From positions 1-15,207 of the forward strand of contig CAYLWJ010000042.1 of NCBI GenBank assembly GCA_964387355.1: 15,207 nucleotides of DNA, given 5' to 3'. How positions within the stretch are numbered: the first letter of the stretch is position 1; the number at the start of each line of letters is the position of its first letter. Both the position numbers and the translations under genes were made by a program. The notes beneath the pieces are model-generated. The model had not been told where the DNA came from. It ran no database searches and saw only the letters and a program-made list of their open reading frames with translations. Origin of the DNA: Calidifonticultor sp964387355. GTDB lineage: Bacteria > Actinomycetota > Humimicrobiia > Humimicrobiales > Humimicrobiaceae. Shown in pieces: positions 7,096 through 14,321 of this stretch.

Positions 7096-7344
7096 ATGTC
7101 GAGGATTACAAAAAAGGGGCAGGTTACAATACCAAAAAAAATAAGAGATATTTTAGGTATCAAACCTAACGATATTGGTATTTTTACTATAAAAGAGGGT
7201 AGTATTTTGTTTACAGTAAAAAAGGGAAATATTTTAAATGCACACAGGAAAAAGAATAATAAAGCTGTGGATGTTGATTCATCTAAAGTAAGAGAATTAA
7301 TGAAAAAAGATATGGCAGAAAAAATTATAAGGGAAAATAAATGA
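7096..7344 (+). CDS. AbrB/SpoVT-type antitoxin
   Basis: This 82-residue DNA-binding protein is the expected antitoxin, neutralising the PIN toxin encoded next and repressing the shared promoter. Residues 3-45 form the swapped-hairpin AbrB fold: I-T-K-K-G-Q-V-T-I-P-K-K-I-R (4-17), then L-G-I-K-P-N-D (20-26), and a second strand pair ending F-T-V-K-K-G. The C-terminal part (46-82) is basic and would wrap the toxin. AGGTGG at about 7086-7091 precedes the ATG by 4 nt. Its last codons overlap the toxin start (ATGA at 7341-7344), giving translational coupling. Confidence 0.85.
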   Translation: MSRITKKGQVTIPKKIRDILGIKPNDIGIFTIKEGSILFTVKKGNILNAHRKKNNKAVDVDSSKVRELMKKDMAEKIIRENK

Positions 7345-7757
7345 TTTTTTTAGACACTAATATCTTTTTAAGATATTTTGTAAAAATAGATAATGAAAAA
7401 GAAAATCAAAGGATTGAGAATTTTTTTGAAAGTATTGTTGAAGGTAAAATTATTTGCTTTACAAACGCGATGGTAATTATTGAAATAATATGGGTGCTCG
7501 AAAAATACTATGAATGGCTAAAGCAAGAGGTCTGTGACAATATAGAGTTGATCCTAAATACCCCCAATATTAAGATTAAAGAGAAAAAAGTACTCCAGTC
7601 TGCTATAGAGATTTATAGAGAAATAAATATTGATTTTATTGATATTTACAATTATTGCTATATTAAAGAACAAAACGCATCTGAGATTTATTCATTTGAT
7701 ACACATTTTGATAAATTATCAGAGTTATACGGTGAAATAAAAAGGTTGGTGCCTTAA
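7341..7757 (+). CDS. PIN-domain toxin, VapC-type ribonuclease
   Basis: This is a 138-residue PIN domain, the usual length for VapC toxins, which cleave RNA (often tRNA or rRNA) with Mg2+ held by acidic residues. The expected residues are visible: D5 in F-L-D-T-N, E48 in I-I-E-I-I-W, D101 in D-F-I-D, and D120 with D124 in S-F-D-T-H-F-D. The set appears intact, so it is probably active. It overlaps the antitoxin stop by 4 nt and has no ribosome site of its own. The exact RNA target cannot be told. Confidence 0.88.
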   Translation: MIFLDTNIFLRYFVKIDNEKENQRIENFFESIVEGKIICFTNAMVIIEIIWVLEKYYEWLKQEVCDNIELILNTPNIKIKEKKVLQSAIEIYREINIDFIDIYNYCYIKEQNASEIYSFDTHFDKLSELYGEIKRLVP

Positions 7758-7862
7758 TCGCCTTAAGTTCTATGTGGCTCATTTGAAATTTTAACTTAGG
7801 ATTTTACTTCAATTCCTACGAAATTTTCTCCACATTTTACATTATCCCTTGGTTAATTTTAT

Positions 7863-7891
7863 TTGAATGATTATAAAAAAAGTTTTATAAT
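7863..7891 (+). promoter_or_regulatory. Promoter of the SorC regulator/dehydrogenase operon
   Basis: TTGAAT (7863-7868), an exact 17-bp spacer and a perfect TATAAT (7886-7891). The start would be near 7898. This is the only strong promoter seen before the regulator and may serve the dehydrogenase genes as well. Confidence 0.62.
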
Positions 7892-7914
7892 AGCATATGA
7901 ATAATTTTGCATTT

Positions 7915-7932
7915 ATTGCACAATTGTGCAAT
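7915..7932. promoter_or_regulatory. Perfect 18-bp palindrome, operator candidate
   Basis: ATTGCACAATTGTGCAAT is its own reverse complement over all 18 bases. It lies about 17-34 nt after the expected transcription start of the SorC-type regulator, a position that would let a bound repressor block the promoter. The regulator encoded downstream is the natural candidate, by autoregulation. Similar words in the window are only partial, for example GTGCAATTGCAC inside the E2 coding region. Confidence 0.6.
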
Positions 7933-7980
7933 GTTATTTTATTATTATTTTAATTATTAATTATTATTAGTGTTATTAGA

Positions 7981-8236
7981 TTAGTATTGTTGTTGTCATT
8001 ATTGCCGCTGTTAATGTTGCGCTGTGTTGATGTTGCACTGTGTTGATGTTGAGCTATTGATGTGCGGATACTGTGTTTTTTATTGCTACTCTTGTTGTGT
8101 GTTTCTGTAGATGTGTGTAGGTGTTATTGTTAGTCTAGCTGTTATTGTTAGTGTTGATGTTGTCGTTAGAATTGCTGTAGATGTGTTGCTGCTGTGGTTA
8201 GTGTTGATGTTGTGGTTAGTGTTGGTGTTGTAGTTT
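7981..8236. repeat. Degenerate G/T-rich repeat block in the regulator leader
   Basis: This block is built of TGTTGATGTTG-like words. Clear units are CTGTGTTGATGTTG at 8022-8035 and 8038-8051 (16-bp period), and an 18-bp unit at 8195-8212 repeated with one change at 8213-8230. GTTAGTGTTGATGTTGT-like words recur at about 8147 and 8197. By hand count, 7981-8240 has about 77 G and 21 C, unlike the flanks. Neither strand holds a convincing gene. Confidence 0.7.
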
Positions 8237-8287
8237 TTATCATTATATTTAAAGAATATTTAAATTTTTTATAAGGAAAATTTAAAA

Positions 8288-9229
8288 ATGGCTGTAGATA
8301 ATAATTATGAATTAAAACTCATTACAAAAGTTGCAAGACTTTATTATTTTGACAATTTAAATCAACAAAAAATATCGGAAAAGTTGAATATTTCAAGAAG
8401 TAAAGTTTCTCGCTGTTTAACAAAAGCAAAGAAAAAAAAGATAGTTGAAATTAAAATAAATTCACCATATGAAAAGTTTGAAGAATTGTCGGATAAAGTC
8501 GAAAAAACTTTTAACATAAAGGAATGCTTAATAGTGCCTTCCTCAGAAAATATTGAACAAACTTATAGATTATTAGCTTCAGCGCTTGCAGAGTTTTTTG
8601 ATCGTGTCTTAAAAGAAAATGATTATATTGGAGTTGGCTGGGGAACAACTTTAAAATCAATATCAAAATATATTGAACCAGCTAGAAAAGTGCCTATTAA
8701 AATTATTCCACTTGTTGGAGGGTTAGGAAAATTTGGCGTAGAAGTACATACCAATTCTGTTGCTAGCATCTTAGCCGAAAAATATGGAGGTATTAGTTAT
8801 GCAATGCATTCACCTGCAGTTTTAGACAGCAGTTATGCAAAGGAGATATTAGAAAATGACTCAAATATTAAAGAAGTTTTTAATATGATTGATAAAGTAA
8901 GTATTGCCCTTCTTGGTATGAGTGATATAGGTAAAGATTCGACTATGATTAAATCTGGTAATTTTAATGTTAATGATTTTGCGTACTTAGAAAGCTTAGG
9001 GGTGATTGGAGATGTTAATCTAATATTTATCAATAAAGAGGGGCAAACGGTCAATAATGAAATAGACAAAAGAATTTTAAAAGCTCCTTTAGAAAAAATA
9101 AAAAAGATAAAAAATGTTGTTGGGATTGCTTTCGGTAAAAAAAAGGTTGATGTGATAAGGGCAGCACTTCTTGGAAAAATAATAAATATTATTTTAACTG
9201 ATGAGAAAACTGCCCAAAACTTAATTTAA
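8288..9229 (+). CDS. SorC-family sugar-binding transcriptional regulator
   Basis: This 313-residue protein has the standard SorC/DeoR(Bsu) layout. A helix-turn-helix lies at about 25-48 (Q-Q-K-I-S-E-K-L-N-I-S-R-S-K-V-S-R). An effector domain follows, with G-V-G-W-G-T-T-L at 115-122, P-L-V-G-G at 141-145, a G-D-V-N-L-I-F motif, and a C-terminal G-K-K-K-V-D...A-A-L-L-G-K...L-T-D-E-K-T-A stretch, all family landmarks. Members bind a phosphorylated sugar or related metabolite and usually control the adjacent operon. AAGGA at 8273-8277 is 10 nt from the ATG. The E1alpha gene follows on the same strand, so this is the likely regulator of the dehydrogenase genes. Its effector is unknown. Confidence 0.88.
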   Translation: MAVDNNYELKLITKVARLYYFDNLNQQKISEKLNISRSKVSRCLTKAKKKKIVEIKINSPYEKFEELSDKVEKTFNIKECLIVPSSENIEQTYRLLASALAEFFDRVLKENDYIGVGWGTTLKSISKYIEPARKVPIKIIPLVGGLGKFGVEVHTNSVASILAEKYGGISYAMHSPAVLDSSYAKEILENDSNIKEVFNMIDKVSIALLGMSDIGKDSTMIKSGNFNVNDFAYLESLGVIGDVNLIFINKEGQTVNNEIDKRILKAPLEKIKKIKNVVGIAFGKKKVDVIRAALLGKIINIILTDEKTAQNLI

Positions 9230-9370
9230 TAAATTTTAATAAATTTAAGAAATATAAGAAGAAAAAAGGTTGGTGTATAAAAAATGAAGCAAAAGTCAAA
9301 TCAATATGAAAATAATTATGAAAATGAATATAAAGGTAAAAGTAAAGATAAATATGAAAAGGAAAATGAA

Positions 9371-10378
9371 ATGAATAACTATATAATTATTGATGGACAT
9401 AAAATTAAAGATTCATTCATGCATACAAGCAGGGAATTAAAAATAGAAATGCTTAAAAAAATGTATGAAATAAGATATTTTGAAGCAGAGACTGAGCAGT
9501 TTATTATTAGAGGTCAAATTCATGGAACATGCCATTTATATGTTGGGGAAGAAGCCACAGCAGTTGGAGCAATTTATGCTGCCAAAAAAGATGATTATAT
9601 AACTTCAACACATAGAGGCCATGGTCATTGTATAGCCAAAGGTGCAGATTTAAATTTTATGATGGCAGAACTTCTTGGGAAAGCAACTGGCTATTGTAAA
9701 GGCAAGGGCGGCTCAATGCATATTGCAGATGTTACTAGTGGAAATTTAGGAGCAAATGGCATTGTTGGAGGAAGTATAGATATAGCTACCGGTGCAGCTC
9801 TTACGTGTAAGATGAAACAAAACAATAAAATAGTTTTATGTTTTTTTGGAGATGGAGCAGCTAACCGTGGAAATTTTCATGGGGCGCTAAATATGGCTTC
9901 TATTTGGGATTTACCAATAATTTATATATGTGAAAATAACCAATATGGGATGTCAACACCAGTAAAAGATGCGTTTAACATTGCGAGAATTTCAGATAGG
10001 AAGTGTGCTTATAATATTGAAGGCTTAACAATTGATGGTAATAATGTTGTGGAAGTTTTTAACACTATCAGTCATTTTTCAGAATATGCAAGAAGTGGAA
10101 AAGGTCCGGTACTTGTAGAGTGCTTAACATATAGATGGAAAGGACATTCAAAAAGTGATGCTCAGGTATATAGAACAAAAGAAGAAGTAAAAGCTTGGAT
10201 GCAAAAAGATCCAATTTTAAGATATAAAAAATTTTTAATTGAAAATAATATTATTTCAGAGAAAGAAGATAAGGATATTGAAGCAAGTGCAGTAGATGCA
10301 ATACAGAAGGCGGTTAAGTTTGCAGAAGAAAGTCCTTTTCCAGATCCTGCAACAGTAGAGGAAGATGTTTATGCTTAA
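9371..10378 (+). CDS. 2-oxoacid/acetoin dehydrogenase E1 component, alpha subunit
   Basis: Thiamine-diphosphate-binding subunit of the E1 that decarboxylates pyruvate or cleaves acetoin and passes the acyl group to lipoyl-E2. With this start it has 335 residues, close to AcoA (about 333). Landmarks are Y-V-G-E-E-A at about 57-62, T-H-R-G-H-G-H-C at 80-87, K-G-G-S-M-H at 112-117, and the ThDP motif from G-D-G-A-A-N-R-G (160) to E-N-N (190). It resembles B. subtilis AcoA more than typical PDH E1alpha by memory, but substrate is not settled. The frame is open back to an ATG at 9284, which would add 29 Lys/Glu/Asn/Tyr-rich residues. I prefer 9371 because AAGGA (9358-9362) is 8 nt upstream, whereas the 9284 ATG has AAGG only 14 nt upstream. 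Confidence 0.85.
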   Translation: MNNYIIIDGHKIKDSFMHTSRELKIEMLKKMYEIRYFEAETEQFIIRGQIHGTCHLYVGEEATAVGAIYAAKKDDYITSTHRGHGHCIAKGADLNFMMAELLGKATGYCKGKGGSMHIADVTSGNLGANGIVGGSIDIATGAALTCKMKQNNKIVLCFFGDGAANRGNFHGALNMASIWDLPIIYICENNQYGMSTPVKDAFNIARISDRKCAYNIEGLTIDGNNVVEVFNTISHFSEYARSGKGPVLVECLTYRWKGHSKSDAQVYRTKEEVKAWMQKDPILRYKKFLIENNIISEKEDKDIEASAVDAIQKAVKFAEESPFPDPATVEEDVYA

Positions 10379-10596
10379 TAAAATGCTTATTTTTATTTAA
10401 TAAGATATTTGCGTTTAATAAGGCTTATGATGCGATACTTATGAGGAAAATATTGCTTAAATTTTTAGATTTTTATCAAGAAGATAAATTAAATAATTTA
10501 ATTTTCAATAATATAATATTTACTCTATTTAATTTTAAAATTTTGATTATAAATATTATTAGAGTGTGAGCCAGAATTGTTATGGGGGAGATAAAA
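10379..10596. other. AT-rich gap between E1alpha and E1beta
   Basis: A weak 6-bp hairpin, CTTATT...AATAAG, follows the E1alpha stop and is not a clear terminator. TATAAT at 10512-10517 has TTAAAT 17 bp upstream (10489-10494, 3 of 6), a weak promoter candidate for E1beta. A gap of over 200 bp between the two E1 subunits is unusual. Confidence 0.35.
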
Positions 10597-11589
10597 ATGA
10601 GAGAAATTACTTACTTGGAAGCAATTAGAGAAGCTATGCAGCAAGTTATGAGAATAAATCCTGATGTATATTTAATTGGTGAAGATGTTGCACAGTATGG
10701 TGGAGCTTTTGGTGTTTCGGTTGGCATGCTTGAAGAATTTGGTAAAGAGAGAATTAGAAATACACCAATATCAGAAGATGCTTTAATTGGAGTTGCTGCA
10801 GGAAGTGCAGTTACTGGGATGAGACCAATTGCTGAGATTATGTTTTCTGATTTTATTACAATTGCAATGGACCAGATAGTAAATCAGGCTGCTAAAATTA
10901 GATATATGTTTGGTGGTAAGGCCAAAGTTCCGATGGTTATTAGGACTGCCGGCGGTGGAGGGACAGGTGCAGCTGCTCAGCACTCACAAAGTCTTGAAGC
11001 GCTAGTTGCTCATATACCTGGACTTAAGGTTGTAATGCCATCTTGTCCTTACGATGCTAAGGGTCTGCTTGTGGCATCAATAAATGATGATAATCCAGTT
11101 ATATTTATTGAACATAAACTTTTATATAAAAATAAAAAATATGCTGAGCATGTCCCAGAAGAAATTTATGAAATTCCTCTTGGTAAGGGAGAAATAAAAA
11201 GGCAGGGCAAAGATTTAACAATAGTTGCTACCTCATTTATGGTCAAAAAGTCGCTTGAAGTTTCTGAAAAGCTATCAGAAGAATTTGGCATTGAATGTGA
11301 AATAGTAGATCCTAGAACTGTAAGACCGCTAGACATTGAACTTATTTTAAGTTCAGTTAAAAAAACAGGTAGGCTTGTTTGTGTTGAAGAAGCATGTGGA
11401 TTTGGGGGGTTTATGGGTGAAGTTGCTGCACAAGTTGCCCAATTTGGTTTTGATTGGCTTGATGCTCCTATAGTAAGAATTACAGGCAAAAACTGCCCTG
11501 TCCCTTACAGTCCTATTCTTGAAAATGAAATGATTCCAAGCCACGATAGAATAAGAAACACAATATTAGAATTTCTAGAAAGAATTTAA
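10597..11589 (+). CDS. 2-oxoacid/acetoin dehydrogenase E1 component, beta subunit
   Basis: Partner of the alpha subunit in the E1 heterotetramer. The 330-residue length is normal. Landmarks are G-E-D-V-A-Q-Y-G-G-A-F near residue 30, T-P-I-S-E-D-A, G-M-R-P-I-A-E-I-M-F-S-D-F, R-T-A-G-G-G-G, Q-H-S-Q-S-L-E-A, and P-G-L-K-V-V-M-P-S-C-P-Y-D-A-K-G-L-L, followed by the C-terminal transketolase domain with V-D-P-R-T-V-R-P-L-D. The frame is open back to an ATG at 10582. That ATG overlaps the ribosome site GGGGGAG (10584-10590), so the ATG at 10597, 6 nt after it, is the real start. It lies downstream of E1alpha after a gap of over 200 bp. Confidence 0.9.
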   Translation: MREITYLEAIREAMQQVMRINPDVYLIGEDVAQYGGAFGVSVGMLEEFGKERIRNTPISEDALIGVAAGSAVTGMRPIAEIMFSDFITIAMDQIVNQAAKIRYMFGGKAKVPMVIRTAGGGGTGAAAQHSQSLEALVAHIPGLKVVMPSCPYDAKGLLVASINDDNPVIFIEHKLLYKNKKYAEHVPEEIYEIPLGKGEIKRQGKDLTIVATSFMVKKSLEVSEKLSEEFGIECEIVDPRTVRPLDIELILSSVKKTGRLVCVEEACGFGGFMGEVAAQVAQFGFDWLDAPIVRITGKNCPVPYSPILENEMIPSHDRIRNTILEFLERI

Positions 11590-11903
11590 AAAATTTTAGA
11601 AAAAGTTTAAAAAATTGAAACAAAAATTGAAACTTTTAAAAATTTAATTGTAAATTTAAATAAAAATATTTAAATAAAATAGTGACATTTAAACCTATTA
11701 TTATTATTATTTATTAATGTTACTAAAATTAAAATATCAGTAAAATATCAGTTATTTATTTGCATCATTGATTTTTAGTTATTTTGTTATTAATAGCAGC
11801 TGGACCAGTCCAATCTATGGCTAAAGCTATGTTAATTTTATAATGTTTAGTAATATTTAGGTGTTTTTAAATTAATTTAGATTAATATTTAAGGAGGATT
11901 TTA
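11590..11903. other. Gap between E1beta and E2 with repeats and a less AT-rich island
   Basis: AAAAATTGAAAC is repeated in tandem at 11610-11621 and 11622-11633. It lies within an AT hairpin, AAAAGTTT (11601-11608) with AAACTTTT (11630-11637). AAAATATCAGT is repeated at 11731-11741 and 11742-11752. The stretch 11795-11835 is clearly less AT-rich and contains TGGAC-CA-GTCCA (about 11801-11812) and a tiny frame ending at TAA. TAGTGACATTTA at 11680-11691 also occurs near 93-104. AAGGAGG at 11890-11896 is the E2 ribosome site. Confidence 0.5.
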
Positions 11904-13553
11904 ATGCATGAAGTTATAATGCCAAAACTTGGTCTTACAATGGAAACAGGTGTAATTGAAAAATGGCATAAAAAAGAAGGGGATAAAGTTGAAGCAGGTG
12001 AAGTATTATTTGAAGTTATGACAGATAAGGTTTCATTGGAAGTTGAAGCATATCATTCTGGAATTTTAAAGAAGATATTGCGAAATGAAGGTGAGGAAGT
12101 CCCAGTTACAGAAGTTATTGCTTACATTGGAGAGCCGGATGAACAAATACCAGAAGTTCAGGCTGATAAATCTTCTAAGGCAAGCCAGACTGTTGAGACA
12201 GGACAAGTGACTCAAACTCAAGAACAAATTATACAAACAATTAAGACAACAAAAGATATTAGTCTAACCCAAGAAAAACAAGAAGCAGAAAAATTAGAAG
12301 AAATAAAAGAAATAAAGATATCGCCTCTTGCAAGAAACTTAGCAAAAGCAAAGGGTATAGATATAACTAAAATTAAAGGCACTGGCCCTCAAGGAAGAAT
12401 TGTTAGAGAAGATGTTGAGAAATATATAGAGCGTATGCAAGCAGAAGCTGTTGGAGCTTTTAGTGCAAAAGCTGAAGTTTCTCAGCCTGGAGAGCTTAGA
12501 GAAATAAGTGTCACCGAAAAAGCCTTAACTGAATCTGATATGTTTGAGAGAATTAAAATATCTCCACTTGCAAGAAATTTAGCAAAAGAACTTGGTATTG
12601 ATTATACAAAAGAACCAATTAAAGGGACTGGCCCACAGGGAAGAATTGTAAAAGAAGATATTTTAGCTTACGCAAAGGCTAAAAAAAGCCTACAAGCTCA
12701 AGTGGCTCAGTCGTCTCAAGCACAGCAAGCACAGCAGGCACAACAAGCACAACAAGTGCAGCAAGCTCAGCAAATACAGCAGGCACAGCCAGCGCCACCA
12801 ACACAACCAGCACAATTTAAACCCCCAGTATCTCCTGAAACAATACCAATAGCGCCTCCAAAAATTAAATCGTCTGTGCCTTTAAAGGGAATGCGAAAGG
12901 TAATTGCTGAAAGATTAACATATTCAAAACAAAACATACCCCATATTATTCCAACTGCTGTAATGGATGTAACATCATTAATTTTATTGCGTGAAAAGAT
13001 AAAAGATAAAGTGCAGTCAATGTATGGCGTTAAACTTACATACACAGATTTTATAATAAAAGCATGTGCAATTGCACTTGCAGAATACCCAGTTATAAAT
13101 GCATCTCTTCAAGATGGTAATCATATAATTTATGAAGATGTAAATGTGGGTGTTGCAGTATCTGTTGAAGGAGGTTTAATTGTCCCAACAATATATTCAG
13201 CAGATAAACTTAGTTTGTTCGATATTGCTAAAAAAAGAACAGAGCTTATAGAAAAAGCTAAAGCTTCAAAACTTACAATTGAAGAAATTTCCAATGGTAC
13301 ATTTACTATTTCAAATTTAGGTATGTATGGTATTAGAACTTTTACAGCTATTATAAATCCGCCACAGGGAGCTATACTTATGGTTGGTGAAATCTATAAA
13401 GCGCCTGTTGTAATTGAAGACAAGATAGAAATAAGAAGTCAAATGGAAATATCAATTGCAGTTGACCATAGAATAATTGATGGAGCAGATGCAGCAAAAT
13501 TCTTAGTACGACTTAGAGAGATTATAGAAAATCCAGAGCTTATGCTTATATGA
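11904..13553 (+). CDS. Dihydrolipoyl acyltransferase E2 with two tandem E3-binding domains
   Basis: Core of the 2-oxoacid/acetoin dehydrogenase complex, moving the acyl group from E1 to CoA. This 549-residue protein has, in order: a lipoyl domain (1-80) with K42 in M-T-D-K-V as the lipoylation site; a Glu/Thr/Gln-rich linker (81-136); an E3/E1-binding domain (138-175); a second linker; a second E3/E1-binding domain (218-256); an Ala/Gln/Pro-rich linker (262-320) with A-Q-Q repeats; and the catalytic domain (321-549) with D-H-R-I-I-D-G at 521-527 (catalytic H522, D526). The two binding domains match at 30 of 37 aligned positions. Bacterial E2s usually have one such domain. AAGGAGG ends 7 nt before the ATG. 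No E3 gene follows. Confidence 0.92.
   Translation: MHEVIMPKLGLTMETGVIEKWHKKEGDKVEAGEVLFEVMTDKVSLEVEAYHSGILKKILRNEGEEVPVTEVIAYIGEPDEQIPEVQADKSSKASQTVETGQVTQTQEQIIQTIKTTKDISLTQEKQEAEKLEEIKEIKISPLARNLAKAKGIDITKIKGTGPQGRIVREDVEKYIERMQAEAVGAFSAKAEVSQPGELREISVTEKALTESDMFERIKISPLARNLAKELGIDYTKEPIKGTGPQGRIVKEDILAYAKAKKSLQAQVAQSSQAQQAQQAQQAQQVQQAQQIQQAQPAPPTQPAQFKPPVSPETIPIAPPKIKSSVPLKGMRKVIAERLTYSKQNIPHIIPTAVMDVTSLILLREKIKDKVQSMYGVKLTYTDFIIKACAIALAEYPVINASLQDGNHIIYEDVNVGVAVSVEGGLIVPTIYSADKLSLFDIAKKRTELIEKAKASKLTIEEISNGTFTISNLGMYGIRTFTAIINPPQGAILMVGEIYKAPVVIEDKIEIRSQMEISIAVDHRIIDGADAAKFLVRLREIIENPELMLI
12721..12792 (+). repeat. 9-bp tandem repeat coding for Ala-Gln-Gln in the E2 linker
   Basis: Eight units of a CACAGCAAG-like 9-mer (CACAGCAAG, CACAGCAGG, CACAACAAG and variants) encode an A-Q-Q run that drifts to V-Q-Q and I-Q-Q. 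Such Ala/Pro/Gln-rich linkers let E2 domains swing. The low-complexity repeat is a place where length may vary between strains. Confidence 0.85.
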
Positions 13554-13686
13554 TCTTTTTATGATATGCTTATATAGTAATTTGACTGAATTTTTTGTGC
13601 ATTATTACTAAGAAACTTATTACTAAAAAACAAAGCGGTTAATTATTAATAGTTTAATAATAGTTAATAATAAAACAACTAATTAA

Positions 13687-14025
13687 ATGAAAGATGAAAT
13701 AACTAGAATAACACTATATTGTATAAATTGCAATGAAGAAACACCTCACACAGTTCATTATATAGGAAACTTTTTACGTAGTGTCTCCTGTGATAATTGC
13801 TCAAAAAAAATTGAAATAGACAGGAGACACTTAAGAACTGTTTTTGCTGAAGAATTTATTGATAGAATTTTAACAAAGCCTCATCGTATGACTGAAGATA
13901 TGAAAAAAGCACTGGCTACTTTAACCCCATTTTTCCCAAAAAGGCTTTTTAAAGAGCCTCTTCAGGTTTTTAGAGAAATCTATGAGATATTAAAAAAAGA
14001 AGATAAAAAAGACAATGAAGTCTAA
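13687..14025 (+). CDS. Small four-cysteine zinc-ribbon-like protein ('bh protein'-like)
   Basis: This 112-residue soluble protein has C-I-N-C at 12-15 and C-D-N-C at 35-38, two CxxC pairs about 20 residues apart, as in zinc ribbons. The rest is mostly helical and charged, with E-I-D-R-R-H-L-R (43-50), T-K-P-H-R-M (63-68) and P-F-F-P-K-R-L-F (86-93). The pattern recalls the 'bh protein' family of about 110 residues that I remember from deep actinobacterial genomes; this is memory, not a search. No ribosome binding site is visible before the ATG, yet no better start exists downstream because the first CxxC begins at residue 12. PilZ and CheW genes follow. Function is unknown. Confidence 0.6.
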   Translation: MKDEITRITLYCINCNEETPHTVHYIGNFLRSVSCDNCSKKIEIDRRHLRTVFAEEFIDRILTKPHRMTEDMKKALATLTPFFPKRLFKEPLQVFREIYEILKKEDKKDNEV

Positions 14026-14037
14026 GTTAAAATAAAA

Positions 14038-14106
14038 ATAACTCCTAGATAAATAAAACAATAACTCCTTAATTTATGAAACAATAACCCATAGATTTAT
14101 AAAAGT
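14038..14106. repeat. Three imperfect 23-bp tandem repeats
   Basis: Units begin with ATAAC at 14038, 14061 and 14084, each 23 bp long and carrying ATAACTCC- or ATAACCC-type heads followed by TAGAT/AATTTAT-like tails. They lie between the four-cysteine protein and the PilZ gene. No further gene is seen in 14026-14321. Confidence 0.55.
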
Positions 14107-14321
14107 TAAAAAAATAAAATAATTTCATTTTTTTGTTAAACTTTTTTTTATAATTTTACGATTATATTAGTAAAAATATATTTTTATTTTTATATGTAAG
14201 TTAATATTAATAATTTTATATCTAAATATTTTACATTAATTATTAAAAGTATGTTTAATCATTATTTTTGGTTTTTGCCTTTATTTTCAATATTTTTTTA
14301 ATTGACTTAAAGGAGATTTTT

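Larger units (their letters stand above)
7758..8287. other. Long leader region of the SorC-type regulator
   Basis: No gene is seen in these 530 bp. In order they hold the end of the toxin transcript (no clear terminator), a promoter (7863-7891), a perfect palindrome (7915-7932), an ATT-rich run (7940-7975), a degenerate G/T-rich repeat block (about 7981-8236), and the ribosome site AAGGA (8273-8277) for the regulator. The leader of the regulator mRNA would be about 390 nt. Confidence 0.6.

Noticed and set aside
8160..8250. Minus-strand Thr-rich small reading frame within the G/T repeat block
   Set aside because: It is about 25 codons of Thr-rich low complexity without a ribosome site; it follows from the repeat, not from coding.
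13060..13080. GTGCAATTGCAC palindrome resembling the 18-bp operator
   Set aside because: It lies inside the E2 catalytic domain in a conserved coding stretch and matches the operator only partly.
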